A DNA stretch of 64,000 bases from Benincasa hispida (lineage: Eukaryota; Streptophyta; Magnoliopsida; Cucurbitales; Cucurbitaceae): assembly GCF_009727055.1 (NCBI RefSeq), contig NC_052349.1:94465340-94529339 (forward strand), read 5' to 3'. This document shows positions 1 to 11,377 of the stretch, in pieces. The notes beneath the pieces are model-generated. The model was not told where the DNA came from, made no database searches, and worked only from the letters and a program-made list of their open reading frames with translations. The number at the start of each line of letters is the position of its first letter. The first letter of the stretch is position 1. Both the position numbers and the translations under genes were made by a program.

Positions 1-439
1 ACGGTAGTTTTTGATACGTTAAGAAAATACATCCTTTTTTTTTTTTGCAAGGAAAACCTTCAGATTGGTAGAACTTTATTGATATGACAAGATTCAGTTG
101 CCGATTATTTTAGTTTTGTTCTTCTTCTTGATGTATCTATATGATCCTCCAAAGTAGATAACCAACTCTCTAGATCTTTAGACTTTAGAGCTTTATGTAT
201 ATGTTGGTTAATATAACTTGTTGATAGGCTAGTTAAATAATTTGTCACTTTATTGTGAATTAGTTAAGTTTTGTGTTTATTTAAAGCTGAGTTGTATATA
301 TAATAACAATTAAAATTTTATTTTGTGCATATATGGATAAAAGAAAAATATTATTGATTTGCACGTGCGTAAACAAAAAAATGTATATGCATTTTTATTC
401 TTTCACTAACAAAACCATGACAGACATTTATTGATAAAA

Positions 440-645
440 AGTAGGTGAAAAACTGACACGGAAGATAGTATTCAATGTTGGTTGAAAACTAACATTGAAG
501 ATAATTGACATTGAAAACTTGATTATCTATAATGTCAACATTAAAGACAACCGACATTGAAGACCATTTATAACACGATCTTTGATGTCAATTTTCAATC
601 GAGATTGTCCCTATAATGTCAGTTTTAAATCGGTTTTGTAGTAGT
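440..645 (-). mobile_element. CACTA-like transposon terminal region
   Basis: The segment holds many short alternating copies of a motif like GACATTGAAGAC or TTGATGTCA in both orientations. It ends in TTGTAGTAGTG, the reverse complement of a CACTAC-type terminus. Short sub-terminal repeats inside a CACTA terminus are typical of the CACTA (En/Spm) superfamily. The element would extend to the left. No transposase is visible and the other end was not found, so this is probably a fragment or non-autonomous copy. Confidence 0.4.
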
Positions 646-1430
646 GATATAATGATAGATTAAAATTCAATTGGCATAAAGTATACACTCTTGACTAAAA
701 TCCAAATTGTTGTACCAAAAATCCATTAGAGTCAATAATCCCCTCCATTTTATTTCATCTCCTCCTTTGAGAGGCCTTCGAGTAGGACCATTTTGTGTAT
801 CGATCTCTCCATTTCTTCGATTATTTTTTTTTTCAATAATGTTAAGTCGACGATTAACCTTAAAGCCTAGAACTTCAATAACCTAATTTTGTTCTGGTAT
901 TATGTTAAATCTCCGATTGATCTAAAAATTTAAATTGATAGATAGAATTAAATTTAATATTATATCAACACTTTAACAAAATATATTCTCCTCCATTAAG
1001 ATATGGGTGAAGGGGTTCTTCTTCTATCCTTAATTGTGCCATAGTTCAAATGTCTAAACAATTGGCTGCCAATTCCTCCATTCGTTTCTTTGACTCAGAA
1101 ATCATCCTTTAAATTTAACGGTTTTGCTTTTAGTGATGATTATCATCACTATAATTCATCAATATCTAAGTCTTAGTTATGGAAATTAAAGCAACAATTA
1201 TCACATATACTGATGCCAAATTCTTGACAAGGTAATCACCAACTTGACCTTATCATGGCAACCACCGTAATTTATTTTTCTAGGAAAAATACGAGACTTG
1301 CAAGATAAAAAAATCTCCACGCTACTGTGGTGCTTGGTGTCACGATTATGCTTGTCTAAGATATATTATCCATGACCGCATGTCCATCTCAATCCTTTTT
1401 TATCATGCTTACATCTTATGTATATCATTT
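646..1430. other. AT-rich spacer, nothing recognised
   Basis: No coding sequence, RNA gene or clear repeat was seen here. Confidence 0.5.
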
Positions 1431-1602
1431 TGTAAGTTAGTTTGTTTTATTAGTTCATCTTGTTCTAAGTGACTGCTCGCCTATATCTATATGCAAGGGT
1501 GACGGTCACAAAATTTTGTAAGTTAGTTTGTTTTATTAGTTCATCTTGTTCTAAGTGATTGCTCGCCTATGTCTATATGCAAGGGTGACAGTCACAAAAT
1601 TG
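1431..1602. repeat. 86-bp tandem duplication, two copies
   Basis: A unit beginning TGTAAGTTAGTTTG and ending GTCACAAAAT occurs twice, starting at 1431 and 1517. By eye the copies differ at only a few positions, so the duplication is recent compared with its surroundings. Confidence 0.95.
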
Positions 1603-3160
1603 CTTAAAATGATATAGGGATAAGACTAACCATCATATCCTCATACCTGGAGTGGTATGTTATAAAACCGTTGTTGTTACTTATTGCTTTCTAGCCTACT
1701 ACGACTTTCTTCTCTCAACTCATACTTTCAAACGCTTGTGAAAACTTTTTCCTCTAAATCCGTTTTCTAAAATCGTTTTCTCTAAAACGGTGGTAGAGGT
1801 TGCAAGAGGCACCCGATGTGCCATTGGCCATCCGAATTCGAATTGACTAACTTGTTTGTGAGCGGGAACAAGTGCCACACAATCGCTAAGTGAAGCTTCC
1901 AAAAGTACGATTGTGACACTTGACGACTTATTATTGATAGAATTTTAGTATTAAAGTCGACTTATTTTCCTTAGGGTTTTGCCATGTTTTTATAATATTT
2001 GTTCACCTAATCCTCTTCCTTTAGGGTTTCCAAGTTATCTTTTTTGTCATATTCTCCTCATTTGGGCTAAGACCTTTCATGCAACATTCCTTTTTTGATG
2101 AATTCTATAGGTCGGCCTCAGTCTCGGCCAAGGTCGAGTATAGTGGCATGGGTTTCTTCCTTTCTCGAGCCTTACCTTGGTTTGGACTCTGCCTTTTGCT
2201 CGAAACCCTTGTTCTTTCACTCTGCAATGTCATAAAAACATGTTATCATGTGCACTACTGTGATTAAAATCAAACAATAATTCTTTTCAAAAAAAGAAAA
2301 AAAGTTTATCAAAGTAAATAATGATCAGTTTTTCAAATTCTATAATAATCTTCTAAAAAATTATATCCCATAAAATACATAATTACTCAATTTTAGTTCT
2401 TCCTATTTAATTTTAGTCCGTAAACTTTAATACAGTTTGTTTTATTAATTTGATTGTTACATTTTTTAATTTAATAATATTTAATTGAAAAATATAGTAT
2501 ATGTATTATGTTAGTTGAGTTATGCTCATGTTATTTGATTGCTATATCTTTAAAATCATGATTTTTTCCGTTTAAATTTCATTCAACTCACTTTTGGTTC
2601 TAACTAAAAAATCATCATCGTTTAAAAAGTTTCAATTTGTTTTTCTATTTTCCATTGCATATTTCCAATATTTTTCAATTTAATATTTCATTGTTATTGA
2701 AGGTTAAAATTGGCTGATGATAACAAAGTAACAAAATACATAATGAATTGAGTAAAATTTAAAGAGAAAAATTGTAATCTACGATTAAGAAAACACTCGA
2801 AAATTGGAGGAAATAAAAACTTTCTTCCCCCAATGATATTTATGAGTATCATGTAATATAATTATATCCTAAGTCAATTTTAACATATATCAGCTGGTGC
2901 GAGATCAAAATGAAACATTTTCAAACATAAAGGATTAAATTAAAACTTTTAAACAATAGGAATTAAATTGATAGCACATATATTTAGCATAAGAAAATCA
3001 CTCATTGTGGACATGTTAGACCAAGATGATCATATTAATAGAGAACATATTCTAGATCTCAATAAAAAAGTCACTTTACCAAAATTGAGATTTAATTTTA
3101 ATGAAAATGAAATAGATGGTTGGTAAAAGGTAAAGGGCTAGAATTGAAATTCCAACGTTT
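1603..3160. other. Spacer with unassigned non-AT-rich patches
   Basis: Two patches, about 1795-1925 and 2070-2250, are less AT-rich than the rest and carry short open frames of about 60 residues on one strand each. I do not recognise the peptides. They look more like eroded transposon sequence than genes. The rest is AT-rich and featureless. Confidence 0.4.
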
Positions 3161-3163
3161 CAT

Positions 3164-3316
3164 TTGATAACCATCTAATATTTTATTTTTTAAGATTAAG
3201 CTTATAAACAATATTTCTATCCACAATTTCTATGTTTTGTTATCCACTTTCTATTGATGATTTCAAACACCCAGCTAAAATTTGAAAACTAAAAAACAAA
3301 GTTGTTACAGTAGAGA
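3164..3316 (-). mobile_element. Partial MITE, same family as 4171-4442 and 17369-17655
   Basis: It begins TTTGATAACCATCT and continues through AAGATTAAGCTTATAAACA, which matches the reverse complement of the right half of the copy at 17369-17655. The second end is eroded. Confidence 0.5.
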
Positions 3317-3627
3317 ATTGATAAAAATATGAAATATATATATAAGTGCATCATAGTCTACACATATCTATATCCATTTCATCCAATTACTCAATCACGA
3401 TTTTTACGCGATCAATTCAAAGTATTTTTTTAATTTATTATGTTTGTGATTAGAATGAGATAAAACCTTTGGAGTTCTTCATATGAAACAACATATATAC
3501 TTTATTAAAACAATGAAAGCATGGAAAAAAATACACCTCTAAATTTGAAGAAATGAAAAAGAAAAACATAAGTAAATATTGGATTACATCACGTTATGTT
3601 CAAAGTAGATAATGGTTTCCATTGCCC

Positions 3628-3870
3628 CTATGGTTGGTGAAACTTGCACATCCTGTCCATAACTCTACTCTTAATCCCTCTGAGAATCTCATTTTTTATT
3701 CCAATTCCTCGATACATATTAGGATATTCTTGAGGATGATCAACACTTGGTTGAGGAAATTGAGAAAGGCGTTTGGCACACAAGTATCTCGACCCATTTG
3801 TCGTCTTAATCATGTCCATGCTAATCAAGAGAATCCCAATAAAAACGAGCATGTTTCTCTTTGAGATCAT
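3628..3870 (-). CDS. Candidate small secreted peptide (80 aa), family not recognised
   Basis: From the ATG at 3868-3870 the frame gives 80 residues. It starts MISKRNMLVFIGILLIS, a short basic start followed by a hydrophobic stretch as in a signal peptide, then TTNGSRYLC. The rest is polar and basic, with two prolines-rich turns (FPQPSVDHPQEYP) and two cysteines in all, at LCAKR and MCKFHQP. A second in-frame ATG lies at 3889-3891. A TATAAAAG box sits about 90 bp upstream of the shorter start, which supports a small transcribed gene. I tested it mentally against RALF, CLE, CEP, PSK and EPFL patterns and none fits. A chance open frame is possible, since the opposite strand is also open for 80 codons. 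Confidence 0.4.
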   Translation of the reverse strand: MISKRNMLVFIGILLISMDMIKTTNGSRYLCAKRLSQFPQPSVDHPQEYPNMYRGIGIKNEILRGIKSRVMDRMCKFHQP

Positions 3871-3961
3871 TATCGATAATGAAATGTTCATCAATGATAA
3901 GGTAAACAATACTACTACAATTACTTGACTTGAATGATGAAGAAAGCTTTAAACATGTTTT

Positions 3962-3969
3962 CTTTTATA
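3962..3969 (-). promoter_or_regulatory. Possible TATA box for the peptide at 3628-3870
   Basis: TATAAAAG on the minus strand. With a start of transcription about 30 bp downstream it would give a 5' leader of roughly 50-70 nt. In such AT-rich DNA a chance match is quite possible. Confidence 0.35.
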
Positions 3970-4170
3970 CTAAATTAACCTAATCCATATTAAGTATTTT
4001 GTTTCAAATATGGTTTATTGTTTGAATTGTATGGTTAAGGTTAATTCTTTTCTTTTTCTTTGGTTGAGGGTTCAACCAAACGGTGACATTTTTGTTTTCC
4101 TTTCTTTGTTTTGTTTGCATAACTTTAGATCAATTATTGATCACGCGATTATTTCCCTTGTTTTGTGTAC

Positions 4171-4442
4171 CTAACCATTTTATTTTTTGTTTTTGTTTTT
4201 GAAAATTAAGCATATATCGTCTACATTTCTTATCATGATTTGCATCTTTCTTAATTACAGTGGTTGAATTCTTAGCAAAATTCCAAAAACAAAAACAACT
4301 TTTTTAAAGCTACTTTTTTTTAGTTCTCAAAATTTGGTCTATTTTTTAAACCATTGGTGAAAAGTAGAAATAAAGGAAGAAATTGGAGATGGAAGTAGTG
4401 TCTATAAACTTAATTTTCAAGAACAAAATGGTTACCAAACAA
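4171..4442 (+). mobile_element. MITE, degenerate Tourist-like copy
   Basis: It runs from CTAACCATTTTATTTTTTG to CAAAATGGTTACCAAAC, so its ends are inverted repeats of each other. Its interior, including ATTCCAAAAACAAAAACAA and TTTTTTAAACCATT, matches the better-preserved copy at 17369-17655 in the same orientation. The outermost bases are eroded and no target duplication can be read. Confidence 0.65.
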
Positions 4443-5049
4443 AACTAGTTTTATACATTTTCTTCTAAAAAATGTTTTACAAATTTTAAGAGCTATGAAT
4501 TTTCTTCTCAAATAAATTTTATGTACCTGACTTTTACATGACAACAATGGTAAATTTATAATTTAGAGAAAAAGAACATGCAAAGTAAAGAAAATAGACT
4601 TCGATGCCTACGTAAGAGAACTAAAAAATAGAGAAGAAGTTAGAAGTTCTTAGATGTCTCACATGGAGCCATGATGATATGAGTTTCTTACTCCCAAATA
4701 AGCTAGGATCAAATCTTATGTGATCATATTTTATCTTAATCTTGATTTTTTTACTTTATTCTATCTCGCTAAAATTCACCCACAATAAAGTTGATACTCT
4801 TAATATTTTAAATGCTTTGAAGTTACCCAATCCATTGGATAACATTTTTTTCTTAGTTTTTTGTTATTAAAATTTGTTGAATGCCAAAAATTAGACAAAT
4901 ATTTTGGCTTGACCTCAGGGTGGCAACAATAGTAAATTTTTATTTCGGGGGAGGAAGGTCATGAAGAAGTAGGTGGCACAACGGAAGGATTGTGCCCCAA
5001 TTTTAATTTTCCAGAACATGAATAATGTAGAGGACAAAAACTAGGATTA

Positions 5050-5606
5050 AACAGTCTTAATTAAGCATGCTTTCATATAAAATTTAGAGAGGAAGAAGGG
5101 ATTAGAGGATTCGCTTATCCTTGAAGACCAAGTTTTTCACGAATCCTCTTCTGATCACAAACGAATTCGAACTCTACCTCGAACTTATGAACACAACGAT
5201 GGAACTCCAAAAATCGGACACCACCACAAGCAAATCCTTGTTATTCTTTAGGTAGAAAATCGCTGAGAGTTGTGGATTTCAGTGATTAATTTTTGTTGAG
5301 GGAGAGTTTTCTTTTTTGAGCAAAACCCAAAAATTAAGAAGATTATATTCTCCGTCTTTTGGAAACTAACTTCACATTGGTATATGAGAGAGTGGGTTGA
5401 GGAAGTTATCCCCGTAATTTAAATTAAAAACATTCAAAAAATCAAATTTAATTTAGAATTTTAATTTATATATATATCAAACCATATGTTATATCAAATA
5501 TAACACAACCTATAATTTATATTATATCACATATAATATAACTTATGGTTTATTATCTCTCATATAACCTATACAATTAATATGAATCATATTCATATTA
5601 ATTTCA
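5050..5606 (-). mobile_element. LTR-like fragment, probably copia
   Basis: The order of motifs (an AAGCATGCTTTCATA segment, CCTTGAAGACCAAG, a run of A/T-rich ATATCATATAATA units, then paired ATGAATCATATTCAT) resembles the LTR family at 48715-49320 and 53779-55696. Only part of an LTR is present and no boundary is clear. Confidence 0.4.
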
Positions 5607-6130
5607 CTACACAAAACTGAGATTTCATGACATTTAAAAACTCTCAAATTTAAAATTCGTGACAGTTATTTTCGATCATCGTATCGCCTATAATTGTATG
5701 AACATCAATGAATGTTTTTAAAAAATGTCATAATTGGTCTTCTAATGACAATAAATAAATGTCAACAATGAACAATTACTGACAATAATAAATTGTCATT
5801 GTCAAGTATACTATAACAAGTTATTAATGTCATCAATTGACTCAAAATTAGGTATTTGCTATAACATTATAAGTATTTATAGTGACATTTTTTTATTATC
5901 AAGAATATTGTAACAATGACACTTTATTGTCAAGAATATTTGAATCATGAGAAATATTTTATTTCAACAAATGTTCTATCACGACATATTTTTATTGTCA
6001 CATAATCTCAAGTTTGTGACACTTTTATATTGTCAATATATTAGATGTCTTGATAGTTTATTATTTCTTTTAATCCTGTCATTATACATGATTTCCACCA
6101 TTGTAACTAATCCTATTTTAATACAAAACT
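5607..6130 (+). mobile_element. CACTA-like left end with sub-terminal repeats
   Basis: CACTACACAAAACTGAGATTT is followed by many dispersed copies of TGACAAT, TTGTCA and ATGACA over about 500 bp. This is the sub-terminal pattern expected for CACTA elements. No transposase and no matching right end were found. Confidence 0.35.
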
Positions 6131-6208
6131 AGTACAAACATAAACAAGAAGTTTCATATATAACAATAAAGTTAGATAACGTTCTAACAAAGAAGCTAAA
6201 TACAAGGA

Positions 6209-6430
6209 TACTACAAGAATTTTGGGCTTCAATGTCGGTTGAAAAAAGTGCTCTCGGATTTATAATATCGGTTTTAAAAAAAACGGATCTTTAATGTCGG
6301 TTTTAAACCAATATTGAAGATGGGCTACAATGTCTGTTCAAAACCGACATTCAAGGCCTCTCATTTATTTTTATTTTTTTTACTTTACTAAAAATCCATT
6401 TCAAATTAAATAATCTTCTCTCTCATCAAA
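6209..6430 (+). mobile_element. CACTA-like left end, second family
   Basis: ACTACAAGAATTTTGGGC is followed by repeated AATGTCGGTT and its inverse AACCGACATT. The sub-terminal motif resembles that of the fragment at 440-645. The terminus has lost its first C (sequence ATACTACAAG). Confidence 0.5.
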
Positions 6431-6471
6431 CTCTCTCCTCTCTCAGCTTGGTCATGCACATCAATTCATGG

Positions 6472-6740
6472 GTTGTCGTCACTAATGTTGGTTGGATCTC
6501 CATCGTGTGGGCTTCCTCCGGTGGTGGGTCATCGTCGTGGGTGTTCTCCGGTTGATTTTCAGTTAGTTTTTGTCGTCGCGTGGGTGTTCTCGAGGTGTTC
6601 CCGTGGGTTATCGTCACCAATTTTGTTGGATCTCCATCGTCATGAGCTTCTTCCGGTGGTGGGTCATCGTCGTGGATGTTCTTTAGTTGTTTTTTGGTTG
6701 GTTTTCGTCGGCACGTGGGTGTTCTTGGGGTGTTCTTCAC
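6472..6740. repeat. 134-bp imperfect tandem duplication, GC-richer
   Basis: A unit from GTTGTCGTCAC through GGATCTCCATCG, TCCGGTGGTGGGTCATCGT and CGTGGGTGTTCT is repeated from 6606. Both strands stay open for about 100 codons. The minus-strand frame repeats a DDDPPPEEAH peptide. I read this as repeat structure and not as a gene. Confidence 0.7.
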
Positions 6741-7099
6741 CGGCGCGTGGGTTCTCCATTGTTCTTCACGTGTTCCGATGTTTCTTCACGAGGTTTCTTC
6801 ATCGGCGCATTCTTTAAGTGGTGTGTTCTTTAAGTGGGGTTTCTTCGTGTGTCTTTAAGTGGCGTTGTTCTTCGGTTGGTTTTCTGGTGGTTGTTCTTCC
6901 GGTGGGTTAGCTCACCGTTCGTCCAGCTGGTTCCGGTCGTAGTGGTGGGTCACCAGCGTCGTGGTCAGCTTGTTGTTTGTCAAATCTGTCATCTCAACTC
7001 TATTTGTAATACGCTCACCGCGCACTTGCATCACCACTAGAGCTTCGCTACCGCTTCGCCCAGCTCCTACGCCTACCACGAACGTCGAATCATCACATG

Positions 7100-9280
7100 G
7101 CTGCTAAAACAAGCTAAGCTTCACATGGCCGAACCCTGATGAAATCCGTCGAGGAGCGAGACCACGAGATCGCTGCCCTAAAGGAACAAATGCAGTATCG
7201 AGAGGCTGCTCAATCAAGCCTAGCACCCACGATGAAAGCAATCAACAAGGGGAAGACCGTGCTACAAGAAAGCCAATCGCAACAGTCAGCCTCGGTGGCC
7301 TCTTTGTTGGTCCAACAACTACAAGACATGATCATGACCTCCATAAGAGCTCAATATGGAGGGTCGGGTCAAACCTTCTTCATGTATTCCAAGCCATACA
7401 CTCAGAGGATCGACAACCTGAGAATGCCTACTGGATATTAGCCCCTAAAGTTCCAACAATTCGATGGAAAGGGCAACCCAAAGTAACACATCGCTCACTT
7501 CGTAGAAACGCGAAAATGCGGGAACAAGAGGAGATCTACTGAGCAAACAGTTCGTCAGAAACCTTAAAGGGAATGATTTTGACTGGTACACAGACTTAGA
7601 GCCTGAGGTGATTGACAACTGGGAGCAACTTAAAAGATAATTCTTGAATCGTTTCTACAGCACCAGACGCATCGTCACCATGATGGAGCTGACAAACTCC
7701 AAACAACGGAAAAGGGAACCAATCGTTAACTACATCAATCGATGGAGAGCTCTGAGTCTGGATTGCAAAGATTGACTCACCAAGTTATCTATTGTGGAAA
7801 TGTGCACTCAGGGTATACACTGGGAACTCCTCTACATTCTACAAGGGATAAAACCTCATACGTTTGAGGAGCTGGCAATACACGCTCATGATATGGAGCT
7901 GAGCATTGCCAATAGGGGAACTATAGATTTCCTAGTCTCTGAAGGGAGAAAATAAAAAAGTGATGCCAAGGGTACTGAAAAGATCGTGGGTAGTGCCATA
8001 AAAGAATCTATGGTCGTTCATGTGACCACGCTGAAATTTTCCTCCAAAGGAAAACAAACAAAATTTGAAAGAAGGCACAATGAGGGCGAGAAGCGTCGTC
8101 CAATTCTTAAAGAACGATAAGAGAAGGTTTATCCATTCCCTGACTCTGATGTGGCAGATATGTTGGAGCAACTACTAGAGAAGCAACTTATTCAGCTACC
8201 GGAATGCAAGCGACCGAAACAAGAAGGAAAAATAGATGATCCTAACTACTGCAAGTATCATCGGGTCATTAGTCACCCAGTTGAAAGGTGCTTTGTGCTG
8301 AAGGAACGAATTATGAAGTTGGCTCGTGAAAAGAAGATTGAGCTAGATTTGGATGAAGTAACTCAGACAAATCACGCTATAGTAGCAGTTACTTCAAATT
8401 TTCCAATACTATCTGTGTCCCATGCTCAAAGACAAAGTCTGATCCAATTTGGAGAATTTGAGCCAGTTGTTCGGTTACAACAAGAGATTCAAACAGCAAA
8501 TTCCGAAAAGAAATATGATCTTTTTGAAGATGACAACGAAGGGTGGATAATAGTGACTCATCGAAAGAGAAGACAACCAAACTCCACCCAAAAAGAGTCG
8601 CGTTCCTATTAAAGCTATAGAAGAAGAAACAAGACTCATAAAAAGAAAGGCAAAAAGATGACACGGAAGCCTAAGCCTGCTAAGAAGAAGACAAAGACTT
8701 CCCTCAATTCCGATGGCCGGCAACTTCGGCAGAATTTCTCCTAAGAAGCTTTCTCAATAATCATCCAGAGAAAGTATCAGAAGTTATTGCATGTCACACT
8801 ATCGGCATAGTGGAAGTCGACAACAATCATGTGACTGCTGAAGAAGTCAAAGACTCAGAAGAAATGAAGCAAAGAAGATTTGTCTTCGAAATCGTATTAA
8901 AGCCTTACCAATGTCGATCTTCCGTTATTTCAAAGACTGAGTATGCACTTGGTAGGTGAAAGAAGACCAATGTCCAACGACTATTTCTACTCGACTTCAG
9001 CCTTCAAAGGCTAAGTATAATCCAAACATCAAAGAAGAATCAAACATCCAGAACAATGCTTGATCTCTCAAGAAAATCTAAGTCGAGAAACAATTACATA
9101 AAGGAAGGATGAAAAGATCTTGAGCCAAGCGTATTCCATGAAGAAACAACAGATGAAAAGAATTCACAGTCGTGTCCCTTCACGCATAGAAGAGGAAATT
9201 TCTGTTGACATAAGTACAGAAGTTCTTTGAAAGTGAAGCCAAAACTCATCTATATGACGATCCTACAAATGAAAGAGGAT
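7100..9280 (+). pseudogene. Ty3/gypsy gag polyprotein, broken
   Basis: In order: a charged start (about 7139) with a coiled-coil-like KSVEERDHEIAALKEQ; a linker to YSKPYTQRIDNLRMP; the retrotransposon-gag domain about 7440-7930, readable only across several stops and frame changes (FQQFDGKGNPK, then DWYTDLEPE and FLNRFYSTRR); and an open stretch 8151-8612 with DMLEQLLEKQLIQLPECKRP and a zinc-knuckle-like YCKYHRVISHPVERCF. Past 8613 a basic tail and an IHSRVPSR segment near 9160 remain. The order and wording fit a gypsy gag family common in cucurbits, known to me from its proteins. Protease, reverse transcriptase and integrase were not found downstream, so the element cannot move by itself. 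No 5' LTR or primer-binding site is visible upstream. Confidence 0.85.
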
Positions 9281-9653
9281 AATCAGGAACCATGATGAAA
9301 TTAAGAGCTTCTGAAGTTTAATATGGAAGAAGCTTCCTCATTCACAAGAGCCAAGCCTTGCTGATGCTCCTACCCTATGAGCTTAAATAGTGAACGGCAC
9401 CAAAAAAAAAATTGTATTGAACTACATTACGATTGATCCTTTTCATTATAAAGGTNNNNNNNNNNNNNNNNNNNNNNNNNTAATCAGAACCATGATGAAA
9501 TAAGAGCTTCTGAAGTTTAAATGAGAAGAAGCTTCCTCATCACGAAGAGCCTAAGCCTGCGATGCTCCTACCCTATGAGCTTAAATGTGAACGGCCACCA
9601 AAAAAAAATTGTATGAAACTACTTACGACTTGATCCTTTTTCATTATAAAGGG
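9278..9653. other. Assembly gap with duplicated contig ends
   Basis: About 178 bp ending at 9455 is repeated from 9481 to about 9653, with scattered single-base insertions and deletions. Between them is the gap. The landmark TCCTACCCTATGAGCTTAAA occurs once in each copy. The copies most likely are one genomic segment represented twice. Confidence 0.85.
9456..9480. other. Run of 25 N (assembly gap)
   Basis: Unknown bases; the fixed size suggests a placeholder, not a measured distance. Confidence 0.99.
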
Positions 9654-9789
9654 TATGTAGGCAACTTAAAGAAATTTAGTTCAGTTCAAACATAAAAAAA
9701 AAAAATTCTCTTCGAAAACTACATATTGTCTTGATCCTATCATTAAGAAGGGTATGTAGGCAGCTGAAGAAACTTCAAGTTCAGTATCA

Positions 9790-9839
<50 letters not shown>

Positions 9840-10325
9840 TGAACACTACGTCATGGTTCGATCCCTTTCTTTAAAGGTACGAAAGAAACTTAAAGAAATT
9901 TAAGTTTAGTCCATCAGAAGAGGTACCACAACCACCTAAGTATAATACTACAAAATTGATGTTGATCATCCCTGTCAAAGAATGACACTTTAGATTGAAG
10001 ATGTTCATCCTTATTGGGGGCAACACAATGGGTTGAAGATGTTCATCCCTCGTAAGAAGCCAACACAGTAAATAAAAGGCACACACGTGGAATGCGCTTC
10101 ACTTCCTCTTTAAAAGTAAACTTATACGCTCCTCCATCTTCAAGTTTAGAGGCTCCATCGATGCTACGCTCAAAATTGCGAAGTCGAGATCAATGTGAAG
10201 ATTCATCGATGCTTCATCAAACTCAAATGTAGAGGATTTGTCGATGCTTTTTCAAACTCAAATGCGAAGGTCCCGTCGATGCTTCTCCATCTTCAAGTTT
10301 AAGGTTGGTGTGCATGGCTCGGCTC
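9654..10325 (+). other. Gypsy non-coding internal region with poly-A run
   Basis: Non-coding part of the gypsy element. Copies of a GGTATGTAGGCA motif recur (9652, 9750), a run of about 48 A lies near 9790-9837, and 10140-10300 has imperfect copies of a TCCATCGATGCTTC unit. No protein is encoded that I can support. Confidence 0.6.
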
Positions 10326-10329
10326 CATC

Positions 10330-10610
10330 TTAAATGACTCGGTCTACAAAATCATGACGTAGTTTCGCTTTATCTCCAAAGTCGTGGTGCGGTTTCGTTT
10401 CCTCTCCAAAATGTTGGAGCGACTTCGCTTCATCTCCAAAGTCATGGCGTGGCTTCGTTTCATCTCTGAACTGATGACACGATTTCACTTTATCTCCAAA
10501 CTGATGATACGGCTTCACTCCATCTTCAAAGTCGTGGTGCGGTTTCGTTTCCTCTCCAAAATATTGGTACAACTTCACCCCTTCTCCAAAATTGGTGTAG
10601 CTTCACTTCC
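10330..10610. repeat. 30-bp minisatellite, about nine copies
   Basis: Imperfect copies of a unit like CTCCAAAGTCGTGGTGCGG plus TTTCGTTTCAT follow one another. Because the period is a multiple of three, frames on both strands stay open. The minus-strand peptide repeats a ten-residue block such as FGDETKPHHD. It lies inside the gypsy non-coding region and I treat the frames as by-products. Confidence 0.85.
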
Positions 10611-10872
10611 TCTCTAAAATGTGGGTGTGGTTCCACCTCATATGCAAGATCAAGTTTGGTTTGCCTAGCTCTACCTCATATGCGAGGAAAACTCTAGTTC
10701 GTCTGGCTCCACCTTATACGCGAGATCGACTCTAGCCAACCTGACTCTGTTCAAAATCTTGATGCCACATTCTTCTCATCTTCAAGGTTTGATGGCATAT
10801 CCGCCTCATCTTCAAATACTTAATGACATATTTCCCTTATCTTCAAATTTTGATCAAGGAGTAACATAACAA

Positions 10873-11377
10873 GGCAAACCTTTCGAGGATCCTTCCTAGG
10901 GTGATCGAATGGGAGAGTTGTATGCCTTTGTGGGGCCCCTTCCCATGACGATCAGGATACACGAGCAGCGCTACAAGGTAGACCTTTCCGAGATCCTCCC
11001 GAGGGTGACATGATTTGAATGGAGAGTTGTAAGCCTTTGCGGGGGCCCCTCCCATGACAATTAGGATACACCGAGCGGCCCTACAAGGTAGACCTTTCCG
11101 AAGCCTCCCTAGGTATGATCGAATGGAGAAGTTTGTAAGCTTGGGGCCCCTCTCATAAGACTCAGATACACGGCGGCGTTACAAGGTAGACCTTTCCGAG
11201 ATCCTCTAAGGTGATCGAATGGAGAGTTGATAAGCCTTTGCGGGCTCTTCCCATGACGATCAGAATGTACGAACATGCCTACAAACTAGAACCTTTTCGG
11301 GATCCACCTGGGTGATCGAATGGAGAGAAGTGTAAGCTTTGTGGAGCCCCTCCCATGACGATCAGATACACGAGGCA
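10873..11377. repeat. Tandem array, five copies of a 95-110 bp unit
   Basis: Each unit starts near AGGTAGACCTTTCCGAG (10873, 10977, 11087, 11183, about 11285) and contains GATCGAATGGAGAG and CCCATGACGATCAG. Units differ by small insertions and deletions. The array belongs to the non-coding 3' part of the gypsy element. Confidence 0.85.

Noticed and set aside
440..6430. The CACTA-like ends at 645 and 6209 as the two termini of one element.
   Set aside because: They point away from each other: the end at 645 closes an element lying to its left and the end at 6209 opens one to its right.
6426..7040. Overlapping open frames of 60-114 codons on both strands in a GC-richer stretch.
   Set aside because: They arise from a 134-bp tandem duplication with few stop codons. 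The peptides are low in complexity and open on both strands, so I did not call a gene.
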